NCBI GenBank assembly: GCA_963846315.1
Contig: CAWJVM010000006.1
Coordinates: 124,001-188,000 of the forward strand
Origin: RPQJ01 sp963846315
GTDB taxonomy: Bacteria; Pseudomonadota; Gammaproteobacteria; Steroidobacterales; Steroidobacteraceae
Direction of reading: 5' to 3'
Length of the DNA stretch: 64,000 bases
Made by a program: the position numbers and the translations under genes. The notes under the pieces were generated by a model. That model was not told the DNA's origin. It worked only from the letters and a program-made list of their open reading frames with translations, and made no database searches. Positions 9,151-18,700 of this stretch are shown here, in pieces. Each line of letters opens with the position of its first letter. Position 1 is the first letter of the stretch.

Positions 9151-9205
9151 GGCGGGGAATGGAGGTTCGCGGGAGGGGAGCGAAGGTTAATGTGCGGGCA
9201 ACTCC

Positions 9206-9922
9206 TCAGCAAGGAACCTCGGTGTCGCTGGCGTGCCCCCGACGGTGCGTCGGTCGCGCGCGGCGGGACTGACCGTAGCGAGCGACGACCGGTTCGCGTT
9301 CGCAGTGCCCGAGCAGGCACAGCCCGGCCGAATACGCCCAGTACATGTCCTCCTTCACTGCTCCGGCGGCGGCCTCGGCCAGCAAGCTCCAGTAACGCGC
9401 ATGCCCCGGCCATCGCGGGCGAACCAGCCCGGGCCAGGCCGCAAGCCGGAACGACTCGGACGGCGTGAGCAAGGACAGGCGCGCCTCGGAGGTCGAACCC
9501 AGCCCGAACGCGATGCGCGAGGAGAACGGCACGCTTTCGGCGAGCCGGCGCGCCACCCCGAGCGCCACCAACCCGAACGAGCGACGGGCTTCGCCTCGTG
9601 ACCGCTCGACAGCGTTGGCGTCGGAGTCCGCGACGGAGTCGAGATGCCAGGGCGGAGGCTCACCCTCCTGCGGCAAGGCCAGTTCGAACAGGGAGATCGG
9701 ACTACAAGCTGCTCGCTCGCGAGCCTCCGGTGCAACCTCCGCCAGTCGCGTGACGGTCGCAACCGGCAATTGGAACCAGCAGTCGGCCCCATGGCCCGGA
9801 TCGAGCGCATAGGCCAGGAACAGGCGGTTGAGATCCGCGATGTCACGGCGGACTGCGGCATTGAGCAGGTTGCCCTGGTGAGGCCAGGCGGTATTGGGCA
9901 GCGTCAGATTCAAGTCAGGCAT
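9206..9922 (-). CDS. FlhD-like protein with long C-terminal extension, divergent to flhC-like gene
   Basis: 238 residues from the ATG at 9922, chosen because GGAG lies seven bases upstream. Residues 22-81 follow the pattern of flagellar regulator FlhD: an Asp-Ile start, a helix with LFLAYAL, a WFQL segment aligning with FlhD FRLG, then PEARERAA and SLFEL matching the FlhD PQMVKLAE and CHFRF regions. FlhD is normally about 115 residues; the remaining 150 here are unrelated and enriched in Ala/Arg/Ser. The homology is inferred by eye and supported mainly by the divergent FlhC-like gene. No flagellar genes are in the window. The ribosome-binding site overlaps the proximal palindrome, which suggests autoregulation. 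Confidence 0.5.
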   Translation of the reverse strand: MPDLNLTLPNTAWPHQGNLLNAAVRRDIADLNRLFLAYALDPGHGADCWFQLPVATVTRLAEVAPEARERAACSPISLFELALPQEGEPPPWHLDSVADSDANAVERSRGEARRSFGLVALGVARRLAESVPFSSRIAFGLGSTSEARLSLLTPSESFRLAAWPGLVRPRWPGHARYWSLLAEAAAGAVKEDMYWAYSAGLCLLGHCEREPVVARYGQSRRARPTHRRGHASDTEVPC

Positions 9923-9931
9923 GTGATTACT

Positions 9932-9961
9932 CCATATATGGTCCAAACGGACCATATATGG
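9932..9961. promoter_or_regulatory. Perfect 13-bp inverted repeat (operator-like site 1)
   Basis: The arm CCATATATGGTCC is followed by a 4-bp spacer AAAC and then the exact reverse complement. The site lies in the 108-bp divergent promoter region of the FlhD-like and FlhC-like genes. Its edge touches the ribosome-binding site of the leftward gene. Confidence 0.75.
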
Positions 9962-9972
9962 ATATAGAATCT

Positions 9973-10000
9973 CACACATGGTCTGGATAGACCATATGTG
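9973..10000. promoter_or_regulatory. 12-bp inverted repeat with one mismatch (operator-like site 2)
   Basis: The arm CACACATGGTCT, spacer GGAT, then AGACCATATGTG. The core ATGGTC(T/C)-N4-(A/G)GACCAT is shared with site 1. The two dyad centres are 40 bp apart, close to four helical turns, so dimers bound at both would sit on the same DNA face. Confidence 0.7.
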
Positions 10001-10030
10001 GCCAAAACATCAAGAATGGGGAGAAAGGCC

Positions 10031-10576
10031 ATGAGGATCACGGACAGCCGGTACGACCGCGACCGACTGCGGTTGGCGATCACCTACCGGATGATTGCGC
10101 TGGAAGCCCGCACCCGCACCATCCGGATTGCCACGCAATTGTCGGACGACCGGATCCGGCGCATGTATCGCGACTATTTTGCCGCGCTCGGCGGCAATCG
10201 CGTGCGGCGACGGCGGGGTAAATCGCCGCGACAGATGTCGTATTTCCGGCGTTCGCTCGAGCATGAACAACAGGCCGCGCTGTTGGGTTCCCTGCTGCGG
10301 CTCTGCAACCTGCTGCAGCGGTATCCGAACGGATTCCGGCCCGTGCTGGAGGACGTCGGCCGGTTCTGCGATGCCTACGAGACCTACCTCGGCCTCTGGC
10401 CCGAAGGCCTGATCTCGTTCGAACATGCCTGGCACCTCTGGCAGGTGTTCTGTCGCAACGACGAGTTCGTGCTGTCGAACTGCCCCGACTGCGAATCGCT
10501 CTGGGTCCAGGACACGCTGGAAATCCTGCCGTACAACTGTCCGGCCTGCCGGCGCGGTCCGCCCTGTCCGGTGTGA
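10031..10576 (+). CDS. FlhC-like transcriptional regulator
   Basis: 181 residues from the ATG at 10031, preceded by GGGGAG; GTG and ATG codons at 9998 and 10016 are in frame but lack a site. FlhC features are present: an N-terminal helical region with IALEARTRTIRIATQLSDDRI, resembling FlhC's IALDA...QLTGLSRSRL. A zinc site of four cysteines at 151, 154, 170 and 173 has the CxxC-N15-CxxC spacing of FlhC. The tail is Arg/Pro rich. E. coli FlhC is 192 residues. FlhC acts with FlhD to activate sigma-70 promoters. Here the genes are divergent rather than in an flhDC operon, and no motility genes are nearby. Confidence 0.75.
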   Translation: MRITDSRYDRDRLRLAITYRMIALEARTRTIRIATQLSDDRIRRMYRDYFAALGGNRVRRRRGKSPRQMSYFRRSLEHEQQAALLGSLLRLCNLLQRYPNGFRPVLEDVGRFCDAYETYLGLWPEGLISFEHAWHLWQVFCRNDEFVLSNCPDCESLWVQDTLEILPYNCPACRRGPPCPV

Positions 10577-10672
10577 TCCATTTGAGACCGGGGCCCCAGG
10601 GAAGCTCTGCACAGGTCTGCATGGGCGGGGGCCGCGCTAAACTCGCGGTCTCCTTGCCTGCCTGAAACGACC

Positions 10673-11635
10673 GTGCCTGCCCCACCCAACGTCTTCGCTG
10701 GACCGTACCTCGATCGCATCGCGCACCTGCGCAAGGACGAGGCGTTCGTGGCCGCTGCATTGCGCGGCGCGCAGGCCCGCATCGTGCCCGTTTACCAGTC
10801 GCGCATTCTCGTGCAGCGCGGACCCGAGGGCTGGTCGGCGGCGTATGCCGAAGCGACGCACCTGCAGTTCCTGCCCGCGCTCGGTGCCGAACCCGTGATG
10901 CTGGGCCGCTTCGGCGAGTGCGTGTATTTCGCGACCGAAGTGGCGACCCCGGAACCGGTGCAGGCGCTGTTTGCCGCAGGCTCGGTGCGGTTCGAAGACC
11001 TGCGCCTGGCCGGAGGGCAACTGCCGGAGCAGCAGGCCGGCGTACTCGCGTACGCGCGCGCGATGCTCTACTGGCGCGGTCGTCACCGGTACTGCGCCGC
11101 GTGCGGTGCGCCGACCCGCGCCGCCAGCGCGGGCCACGTCATGAAATGCACCAACGATGCGTGCGGCATCGATCACTTTCCGCGTCTCGACCCCGCCATC
11201 ATCGTGCTGGTCACGGATGGCGAGCGGGCATTGCTCGGTCGCCAGGCCGCGTGGCCCGCGGGACGCTATTCGACCATCGCGGGTTTCGTCGAACCCGGCG
11301 AGAGCCTGGAAGACGCCGTGGCCCGCGAAGTGCTCGAGGAAACCGGCGTGACCGTGCTCGAATCGACCTACCACTCGTCGCAACCGTGGCCGTTCCCGTC
11401 GTCCCTGATGATCGGCTACACCGCGTTGGCCAGCGCACAGTCCGTGCCGCGCGCCGACGAGGAACTCGAGGACGTGCGCTGGTTCACGCGCCAGCAGATC
11501 GCGTCGGGTGTTCCGGGACTGCCGCCGCCGCAGTCGGTGTCCTACCGATTGATCGAGCACTGGTACGACTCCGATTCGAACCTGCCCCTGGCGCAGACAC
11601 CTGGTGTCACGAGCTGGGACCCGCGACGCGGCTGA
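10673..11635 (+). CDS. nudC: NAD(+) diphosphatase / NADH pyrophosphatase NudC
   Basis: 320 residues, GTG start. NUDIX_N-like domain (1-130), zinc ribbon C141, C144, C159 and C164, a full Nudix box at 204-226 (GFVEPGE...REVLEETGV) and the NudC-specific SQPWPFP at 236-242. NudC hydrolyses NAD(H) to NMN(H) and AMP and can remove NAD caps from RNA 5' ends. Length is slightly above the E. coli enzyme (257) because of a longer N-terminal domain, as in most proteobacterial homologues. Confidence 0.95.
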   Translation: MPAPPNVFAGPYLDRIAHLRKDEAFVAAALRGAQARIVPVYQSRILVQRGPEGWSAAYAEATHLQFLPALGAEPVMLGRFGECVYFATEVATPEPVQALFAAGSVRFEDLRLAGGQLPEQQAGVLAYARAMLYWRGRHRYCAACGAPTRAASAGHVMKCTNDACGIDHFPRLDPAIIVLVTDGERALLGRQAAWPAGRYSTIAGFVEPGESLEDAVAREVLEETGVTVLESTYHSSQPWPFPSSLMIGYTALASAQSVPRADEELEDVRWFTRQQIASGVPGLPPPQSVSYRLIEHWYDSDSNLPLAQTPGVTSWDPRRG

Positions 11636-11671
11636 CGGCCGCCCGCCGGCCACGACTTTCGCCGCCGAACC

Positions 11672-12442
11672 GTGACACTCGAGATTTTCCTGGTCCTCGT
11701 CGCCGCGTTCGGCGCCGGCTTCATCGACGCGCTGGCGGGAGGCGGCGGCCTGATCCAGCTGCCCGCTCTGTTCGCAGCGTTTCCCCATGCACCGCACACC
11801 ACCCTGCTCGGCACCGGCAAGCTGGCGGGCTTCGCCGGGACCTCGAGTGCGATTTTCCGGTTTGTCCGGCATGTCAAACTCGATTGGCGACTGCTGTTGC
11901 CGGCCGCGGGTGGCGCCTTTGCGGCGGCGCTGGTCGGCGCATGGCTCGCCACAGGTGTGTCGCCGGAGCGCTTCCGGGCGCTGGTACCCCTGCTGCTGAG
12001 CTTCGTGCTCGTCTACACGCTGATGAACAAGGACCTGGGTCGCGACCACCGTCCACGCGTCCTCGGCCAGCATGGGCGCTGGCTCGCGGCCGGCACGGCG
12101 GGAGTCATCGGTCTGTACGATGGATTCTTCGGCCCGGGCACCGGCAGCTTCCTGGTGTTCCTGTTCGTGCGAGTGTTCGGGCTCGACTTCCTGCACGCGT
12201 CCGCCTCGGCCAAGATCGTCAATGCGTCGACCAATGTCGCCGCCATCATCCTGTTCGGGCTGACCGGCGAACTGTTCTGGCTGCTGGGACTGTCGATGTC
12301 GGTCTGCAACATCGTCGGCGCGCAGTTTGGCAGCCAGCTGGCGATCCGGCGCGGCAGCGCCCTGGTGCGCAAGGTGTTCATGGTCGTGGTTTCGGCGTTG
12401 ATTGCGAAAACGGCGCTGGACGCCATCCGGCTGTACCTGTGA
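11672..12442 (+). CDS. TSUP family membrane transporter (TauE/SafE)
   Basis: 256 residues, GTG start. Around eight membrane segments arranged as two repeats, with the glycine-rich GFIDALAGGGGLIQLPAL in repeat one and IGLYDGFFGPGTGSF in repeat two, the two halves typical of the TSUP family. Members move sulfite, sulfonates or related organic anions; the substrate here is not evident. It follows nudC by 36 bp and may be cotranscribed with it. Confidence 0.92.
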   Translation: MTLEIFLVLVAAFGAGFIDALAGGGGLIQLPALFAAFPHAPHTTLLGTGKLAGFAGTSSAIFRFVRHVKLDWRLLLPAAGGAFAAALVGAWLATGVSPERFRALVPLLLSFVLVYTLMNKDLGRDHRPRVLGQHGRWLAAGTAGVIGLYDGFFGPGTGSFLVFLFVRVFGLDFLHASASAKIVNASTNVAAIILFGLTGELFWLLGLSMSVCNIVGAQFGSQLAIRRGSALVRKVFMVVVSALIAKTALDAIRLYL

Positions 12443-12464
12443 ACAGGCAATGCGTCCGGACCGC

Positions 12465-12470
12465 TAGAAT
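12465..12470 (+). promoter_or_regulatory. Possible -10 element for the DUF4126 gene
   Basis: TAGAAT lies 40 bp upstream of the start codon at 12511. No convincing -35 hexamer is visible, so this is a weak call. Confidence 0.3.
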
Positions 12471-12510
12471 GCGTGGGCAGGGGGTGTTTGCGCGGTTGAG
12501 GTAGGAAACC

Positions 12511-13116
12511 ATGGATCTTTCTTGGACGACATTCGCCGGCATCGCTCTCGGCATCGGCCTCGCCGCGGCCACGGGCTTCCGTGTGTTCCTGCCGCTGCTC
12601 ATTGCCGGCCTCGCCGCGCGCTTCGGTTACATCCCGCTGTCGGAAAATTTCCAGTGGCTGGCGAGCCTTCCGGCGCTCGTGATGCTCGGCACGGCGGCGG
12701 CGGCCGAAATCCTCGCGTATTACATTCCTGGCGTGGACCACGCACTCGACGTCATGGCGAGCCCTGCCACGCTGGTAGCCGGCGCGGTTGCGAGCGCCGC
12801 CGTGATGACCGACCTGCCGCCGAGCGTCCTGTGGCCGGTCGCGATCATCGGCGGCAGCGGAATCGCTGGCTTGACCAAAGGCACTTCTGCGCTTTTCCGT
12901 GCGAAGTCCGGGTTGATGACGGGCGGCCTCGGCAATCCGGTCGTCGCCACCGGCGAGACGATCGGTGCCACCGGCCTGTCGCTGTTCGCGATCGCCCTGC
13001 CACTGGTCGCGCTCGTGCTGGTCGTCGGGCTGTTGTTCTGGGTGGTGCGCAAGACGGGCCGGTTTTTCTTCGGTCGCCGCAAGACCGACGTCACCGTCAC
13101 GCCGCAGGAGCGCTGA
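12511..13116 (+). CDS. DUF4126 domain-containing membrane protein
   Basis: 201 residues with five or so hydrophobic segments and the DUF4126 pattern: GLAAATGFRVFLPLL near residue 18, LSENFQWLASLPAL near 45, and GTSALFRAKSGLMTGGLGNP in the middle. The C-terminus is short and basic. The function of the family is unknown. A polypurine ribosome-binding site (GAGGTAGGAAA) precedes the ATG. The downstream TANGO2-like gene starts 10 bp after the stop, so the two are likely cotranscribed. Confidence 0.88.
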   Translation: MDLSWTTFAGIALGIGLAAATGFRVFLPLLIAGLAARFGYIPLSENFQWLASLPALVMLGTAAAAEILAYYIPGVDHALDVMASPATLVAGAVASAAVMTDLPPSVLWPVAIIGGSGIAGLTKGTSALFRAKSGLMTGGLGNPVVATGETIGATGLSLFAIALPLVALVLVVGLLFWVVRKTGRFFFGRRKTDVTVTPQER

Positions 13117-13125
13117 GCGAGGTCT

Positions 13126-13905
13126 ATGTGCCTGCTCGTGCTCGCATGGCAGTCTCACCCGCGTTACCGGCTGATCGTCGCTGCGAACCGCGACGAATTT
13201 CATGACCGCCCGTCGGCTGCGCTCGGCTGGTGGGCCGACGACCCGCGCATCCTCGCCGGCCGCGACCTGCTCAGCGCCGGCACCTGGATGGGCGCAGCAC
13301 GCTCAGGCAGGTACGGCATCGTCACCAATTTCCGTGAACTCGAGCGACCCGCGCCGGACGCGCCTTCGCGTGGCGACCTCGTGACACGCTTTCTCGGTGC
13401 GACCACGTCGGCGAAGGAATACCGCGACGACCTGTACCAGCGCGCAGCGCGCTATGCCGGCTTCAGCCTGTTGCTGGGCGGGCCCCGCTCGCTCCATTAC
13501 TACTCGAACCGTGGCGGAGGCGAATCGCAGCCTCTCGAGCGCGGCATCTACGGGCTCAGCAATCACTGGCTCGATTCCCCGTGGCCCAAGCTGCTGCGCA
13601 CCCGGACGCGACTGTCGGAACTGATCGCGGCCGACGACATCGCACCGGCAACGCTGTTTACGCTGCTCGCCGACCGCACACCGGCCGACCTGGACGAAAC
13701 ACCGGACTCCGGCCTGCCGCCCGAGTGGGAGCGAGCCTTGTCGTCGCCGTTCGTCATGCACGAACGCTACGGCACGCGCTGCTCGACGGTGCTCCTGGTC
13801 GAGCACGACGGCCGCACCACGATGTGCGAGCGCCGATTCGACGAGGCCGGGCGCACGACGGGCGCCACGCGGCTCGAGTTCGCCAGCGCCGACGTACCCG
13901 AATGA
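13126..13905 (+). CDS. NRDE family protein (TANGO2-like)
   Basis: 259 residues starting MCLLVLAW, with the diagnostic NRDE at residues 21-24 and RYGIVTNFRE later. Homologues across life include eukaryotic TANGO2/HRG-9, linked to heme handling. The bacterial role is unproven. The conserved N-terminal Cys2 and the fold resemble Ntn hydrolases, so an enzymatic role is also possible. The ATG of tamA overlaps its stop (ATGA). Confidence 0.9.
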   Translation: MCLLVLAWQSHPRYRLIVAANRDEFHDRPSAALGWWADDPRILAGRDLLSAGTWMGAARSGRYGIVTNFRELERPAPDAPSRGDLVTRFLGATTSAKEYRDDLYQRAARYAGFSLLLGGPRSLHYYSNRGGGESQPLERGIYGLSNHWLDSPWPKLLRTRTRLSELIAADDIAPATLFTLLADRTPADLDETPDSGLPPEWERALSSPFVMHERYGTRCSTVLLVEHDGRTTMCERRFDEAGRTTGATRLEFASADVPE

Positions 13906-15707
13906 GGACGGCCAGCACACACGGGCGACGCGCGCGGCTGAGCCTGCCTGGCTGGCTCGTGCTCGCGTGCGTGCTCGGCTGGACGGGACCGACGGTGGCG
14001 GCGCCCAAGGAACGCATCGAGATAAAGATCGATGGGGTTCCGGACGACATGGCCGCCAACGTTCGCTCGTACCTGACGTTGTCGCGTTACCTCACACGCG
14101 AAGACCTGACCGACCCGCAAGTCCGACGGCTTGCCGACCGTGCCGTGGACGAAGCCGCCGACGCGCTGCGTCCCTTCGGGTTTTACGCGCCGACCATCCG
14201 CAGCCGCACGAGCCGCGACGATCCCAAGTGGATCGTGCGATTGAAGATCGTCCCCGGCGAACCCGTGCTCATGCAGGACGTCGACGTCGAAATTATCGGC
14301 GCGGGGGCCAACGACAAGGCACTGCTGAGGATCGCCGCCGAGACGACGCTCGCGCCGGGCGCGAGGCTCGATCACTCCAGTTACGAAATACTCAAGGCCA
14401 CGTTGCTGCGCACTGCGCGCGATCGTGGCTTCCTCGACGCCACGCTCACCCGCCGCGAACTGATCGTGAATCCCACCGACCTCACGGCGGACGCCCGCAT
14501 CACGCTCGATACCGGCGGCCGGTACGAGTTCGGTGCCATCACGATCGACCAGGACGTCATCAACGACGACCTGCTGCGGGCCTACGTGCGCTTCGCGACG
14601 GGTCAGCCGTATTCGCCGGAGTTGCTGAACAGCACGCAGTTCGCGCTCGAGGACAGCAACTATTTCTCGACCGTCGTGGTCTCGCCCGGCGAGCGCGACC
14701 GCGAAAACCTGACGGTGCCGATCAGGATCCATGTCGAGCCGATCAAGCGCAATCGTTACGGCATCAATGTCGGATACGGTACCGATACCGGCATCCGCGG
14801 CCAGTTCACGTGGGACAACCGCCTGGTCAACACTCGCGGCCACCGCTCGCGCTTGGAATTGACGGCCTCCGAGGTTCGTTCCGAGGCGCTGGCGCGTTAC
14901 GTGATTCCGGTCGGCGATCCGAGTCTCGAAAAGCTCGAGTTCTCGCTGGCCTACGTCAACGAGGACATCGGCGACCTCAAGAGCGAGCGCACCGAGCTCA
15001 CCGGCGGCCTGACGCAGGTCTTCGGGAAGTGGCAGCAGGTGATGTTCCTGAAGCTCAACGACGAACGCACGATCTACCCGGACGGCCGCGCGGACGATGC
15101 CCTGCTGCTGATCCCGGGCATCAGCTACGCGAGCCTGCCGCCGAATTTCCTGACTGGCTGGGTGCGCGACGCGGCGTATTACGTCGAGTTGAGCGGCAGC
15201 CCGGCGACGCTGGGATCCGATGCTTCGTACCTGCGCTTTTACGGGCGGGCGGAGCGCGTGTGGCCGATCCGCGGGCCCTGGTACGTGCGTGGTCGCGCGG
15301 AATTCGGCACCAGCTGGGTCGATGACTTCTCCGCGTTGCCTGCGTCACAGCGTTTCTTCGCAGGCGGCGACCGCAGCGTTCGCGGCTTTGCACTGAACTC
15401 ACTGAGTCCCCCGCTGCCGCCCAGCGATATCAAGGCGGGCTCGTCCTCCGGCCAGGGCGGCGGCGGCGAGAACAAGGTCGTCGCCAGCATCGAATTCGAA
15501 CGAGACTTCCCGCGCAACTTCCGCGGTGCCGTGTTCTTCGACACCGGCAACGCGTTCAACGACTGGAGCACCCCGCTCGAGTACTCCGTGGGTGTCGGCG
15601 TGCGCTGGCGGCTGCCGATGCTGATGATCGGCTTCGACGTGGCGCAGGCGCTGTCGCAGTCCGACCTGAAGCCACGGCTCCACCTGAACATCACCCAGGT
15701 GTTGTAG
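13902..15707 (+). CDS. tamA: Outer membrane assembly factor TamA (Omp85 family)
   Basis: 601 residues from the ATG at 13902, which overlaps the upstream stop. The reading frame opens further upstream, but only this start gives a signal peptide (LSLPGWLVLACVLGWTG, cleavage near AA-PK). POTRA domains occupy about residues 35-270 and an Omp85 barrel the rest, including FFAGGDRSVRGF, the RGF-type lid-lock motif, and a final aromatic-type strand ending in TQVL. TamA works with TamB in outer-membrane protein assembly and phospholipid transport. tamB starts two bases after the stop. Confidence 0.95.
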   Translation: MRTASTHGRRARLSLPGWLVLACVLGWTGPTVAAPKERIEIKIDGVPDDMAANVRSYLTLSRYLTREDLTDPQVRRLADRAVDEAADALRPFGFYAPTIRSRTSRDDPKWIVRLKIVPGEPVLMQDVDVEIIGAGANDKALLRIAAETTLAPGARLDHSSYEILKATLLRTARDRGFLDATLTRRELIVNPTDLTADARITLDTGGRYEFGAITIDQDVINDDLLRAYVRFATGQPYSPELLNSTQFALEDSNYFSTVVVSPGERDRENLTVPIRIHVEPIKRNRYGINVGYGTDTGIRGQFTWDNRLVNTRGHRSRLELTASEVRSEALARYVIPVGDPSLEKLEFSLAYVNEDIGDLKSERTELTGGLTQVFGKWQQVMFLKLNDERTIYPDGRADDALLLIPGISYASLPPNFLTGWVRDAAYYVELSGSPATLGSDASYLRFYGRAERVWPIRGPWYVRGRAEFGTSWVDDFSALPASQRFFAGGDRSVRGFALNSLSPPLPPSDIKAGSSSGQGGGGENKVVASIEFERDFPRNFRGAVFFDTGNAFNDWSTPLEYSVGVGVRWRLPMLMIGFDVAQALSQSDLKPRLHLNITQVL

Positions 15708-15708
15708 C

Positions 15709-18700
15709 GTGCGCCGTCGCTCACTGGTGTTCATCGGACTGTTGCTGGCGCTGGCCGGTGGCGTGGCCTTGTTCCTGAACTGGCTGCTGTTCACGCAGCA
15801 GGGCCTCGATTTCGCGATCGCGCAACTGGATCGACTGCCCACCCTGAAGATCGAAGTGCGCGGCGCGCGTGGTTCGATCGCTGGCCCGTTGTCGGCAGAC
15901 AGCGTCGTCGTCGATCACGAAGCCGCACATATCGTCGCGCGCGGCGTGTCCCTGGAGCCCGAACCGAGCGGCCTGATCGTCGGACATTTCGGGCTCGAAG
16001 GGCTCGCGGTGTCGCGCCTGGAAGTGACACTCAAGAAGCGGCCGCCGCCACCTGACCAACCTCCTTATTTCCTGCCGTCGGGCCTGCACATCACCGCGCC
16101 GCACTTCCGGCTCGGTGAGGTCGCGCTCACGCTGACGAGCGGCCAGCGCATCGAAGCAAGCGAAATCAAGGGCTCGCTCAGCGTGACGCGCTGGCGGCTC
16201 GACCTTGACCCGGTGGACGTGCGCGGACCGAACGGCCGCATCGGCGGCAGTCTGGTCGTGCGTGCCTCCGAGCCACTCGGACTGCGAACCGACCTGCGCG
16301 GCGAATGGCGTCTGCCGGACGACGATTTCGACTACCGTTTCCGCGTCGTGACGCGCGGCACGCTCGACCGGCTCGGTGCAGACATCTTTCTCGACGCTCC
16401 GGCCAGGCTCAGTTTTTCGGGAACGCTGCTCGGCCTGACTGATCAACCGCGCGCGGAAGGCACGTTCCGCATGACCGCGTTCGATGGCTCGCCGTGGGTG
16501 CCCACAGGGCGCTTCCCGCAATTGACGGGCACGATTACGCTCGCCGCGGGCCTGGCATCGCTGGGAATCGACGGGACGCTGACCTCGCCGGCGCTGCCCG
16601 GCCAGCAATTGCGCTTGCAGGGCGCGGGTCGGTGGGACGAACGAACGGTTTCGCTCGCCAACCTGCAGGTATGGCTGCCGCGCATGGGGCTCTCCGCGAC
16701 TTCGAGCGGCACCATCAAGTTTCCCGAGGCGGATGCGCCGGAAGGCACGTTGCCGCTGCTCGCGCTGAACGGTGAGTGGTCGGCGCTGCAATGGCCGATC
16801 GAGCTGCAAGGCGAGCCGGTCGTGCGCAGCCCGCAGGGTGTGTACACGCTCGAGGGCTCCCTGCCCTACCGGTTCACGACCCGCGCCCAGGTCGAAGGCG
16901 CTGCCATCCCCTCGACGAGCTTCGAGGCCGCTGGCGTCGTCGACCAGGCCGGCGTCGTGCTCGATCGCTTCGCTGGTTACGCGCTGCGCGGGCGGATCAA
17001 CGGCCGCGGTGCATTGTCGTGGTCGGGCAGCCAGGCCTGGAACTTCGACGTCGACGCGCAGGGGCTCGCGATCAGCGAGTTGCGACCGGGCGTCGAAGGT
17101 CGCGTCAGTGCAAAGGGCACGATCGCAGGCACGGGACTCACTGCGACGGCTCCGTGGACCGCGCGCCTCACTTCACTCTCCGGCACGCTGTTTGGCAGGC
17201 CGCTGACCGGGCGCGGCGAGATCGCCCATCGCGACGGCGTCTTCGACCTGAAGAACGTGCATATTGCGAATGGCACGTCGTTCGCGGACGTCAACGGCCG
17301 CGTCGGCACCAATACGCTCGACCTTGACTGGAACGTCGACCTGCGTTCGCTGGCCGTCGCCGTGCCGGGCATGGGTGGGACGCTGGTCTCGCGCGGTACA
17401 GCCCATGGCACTCCCACCCGTCCCGTCATCGCCGGCACGGCACGCGTGGGCCACTTCGAGTATGCCGGAGTGCAGGTCGCCAGCTTCGACGCCGAAGCCG
17501 ATGTTGATTCGAGCGACCAGCGCCGCTCGAGTATCGCGTTCAGCGCCAGCACGATCGAGGCCGCGGGACTCTTGTTCGACTTCGCACGCGGCAGCCTCAA
17601 TGGCTTCGTCGGCGATCACAAGATCACGCTCGATTTCGCCTCGCCCGGCGATCCTGATCGCCGCATCACCGAGTTCCGTGGCGAACTTGTTGCCGATGGC
17701 GGCTTCGACCTGGCACGCAGCGAGTGGACCGGCGACCTGTCGCAAGCCGACATCAATTTCCCTGAAGGCGATGCCCGCCTGATCCAGCCGGCAGCGCTGG
17801 TGCTCGGTCCGTCGCTGCAACGCTCGGCGCCGCTGTGCCTGCGCACGGACCAGGACGCACGACTGTGCATCGAAGGCGAGCATCGCCCGCAGCCGCAGTC
17901 GTGGCGAGTGGTCTACAGCGCGGAGGACTGGCCGTTGCAGCGCATCCTGCGCTCGCTGCTCGGCTGGCGCGAGTTCGACGGCCGGCTGCAAGCCGGCGGC
18001 TGGGCGGAGAAAGTGCCGGGCAAGGAGTGGGTCGGCGGGACGACGCTGCTCGTGCACGAGCCGACGATCAACGTGCAGCGCAACAAGTTCCGAGTCGAGC
18101 GTATCCAGCTCGGCAGCAGCCGGTTCGACCTGCGGGCCGAACCGACGCAGATTCACGCGACGCTCAACATCGACGTCGATGAGTTCACGAAAATCGACGG
18201 CGAGGCGCTGGTGCTGCGGCACGCGGGCGCAGCGCTCGACTCGAAACTGAGCGGACACATCAAGGGCACGTCCGAAGCGATCAAGGTGTTGCCGCTGCTG
18301 GTGCCGGAGATCGACCGGGCGGCCGGCCGGCTCGACGGCAACATCCTGCTTGGAGGGACGGTCGGCCAGCCGACGTTCAATGGCGACTTCCAGGTCCGCG
18401 ACGGCGTGCTGGAGCTCTATCGCACCAACCTCAAGATCACGTCGTTGCGGGCCGATGGCTCGTTCGACGGTGACGCGCTCAAGTTCGATGCCCATGGCGA
18501 CACGGCCAAGGGCAAGCTGACGATCGACGGCCACTTCACCTGGCCGGAAGGCGTCATGACCGGCAGCATGCGTTTGCGCGGCGACCAGTTGCTGGTGTCC
18601 GATACCCCCGAGCTGCGGCTCCTCGCCTCTCCCGACATCGTGTTGCACGCGGGTGTCGATGGTTACCACGCCGAAGGCGAGGTGAAGATCCCGAGCGCCA

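Noticed and set aside
10637..12196. 519-codon minus-strand frame opposite nudC and the TSUP gene
   Set aside because: High-GC shadow frame covering two well-supported genes; no domain recognisable.
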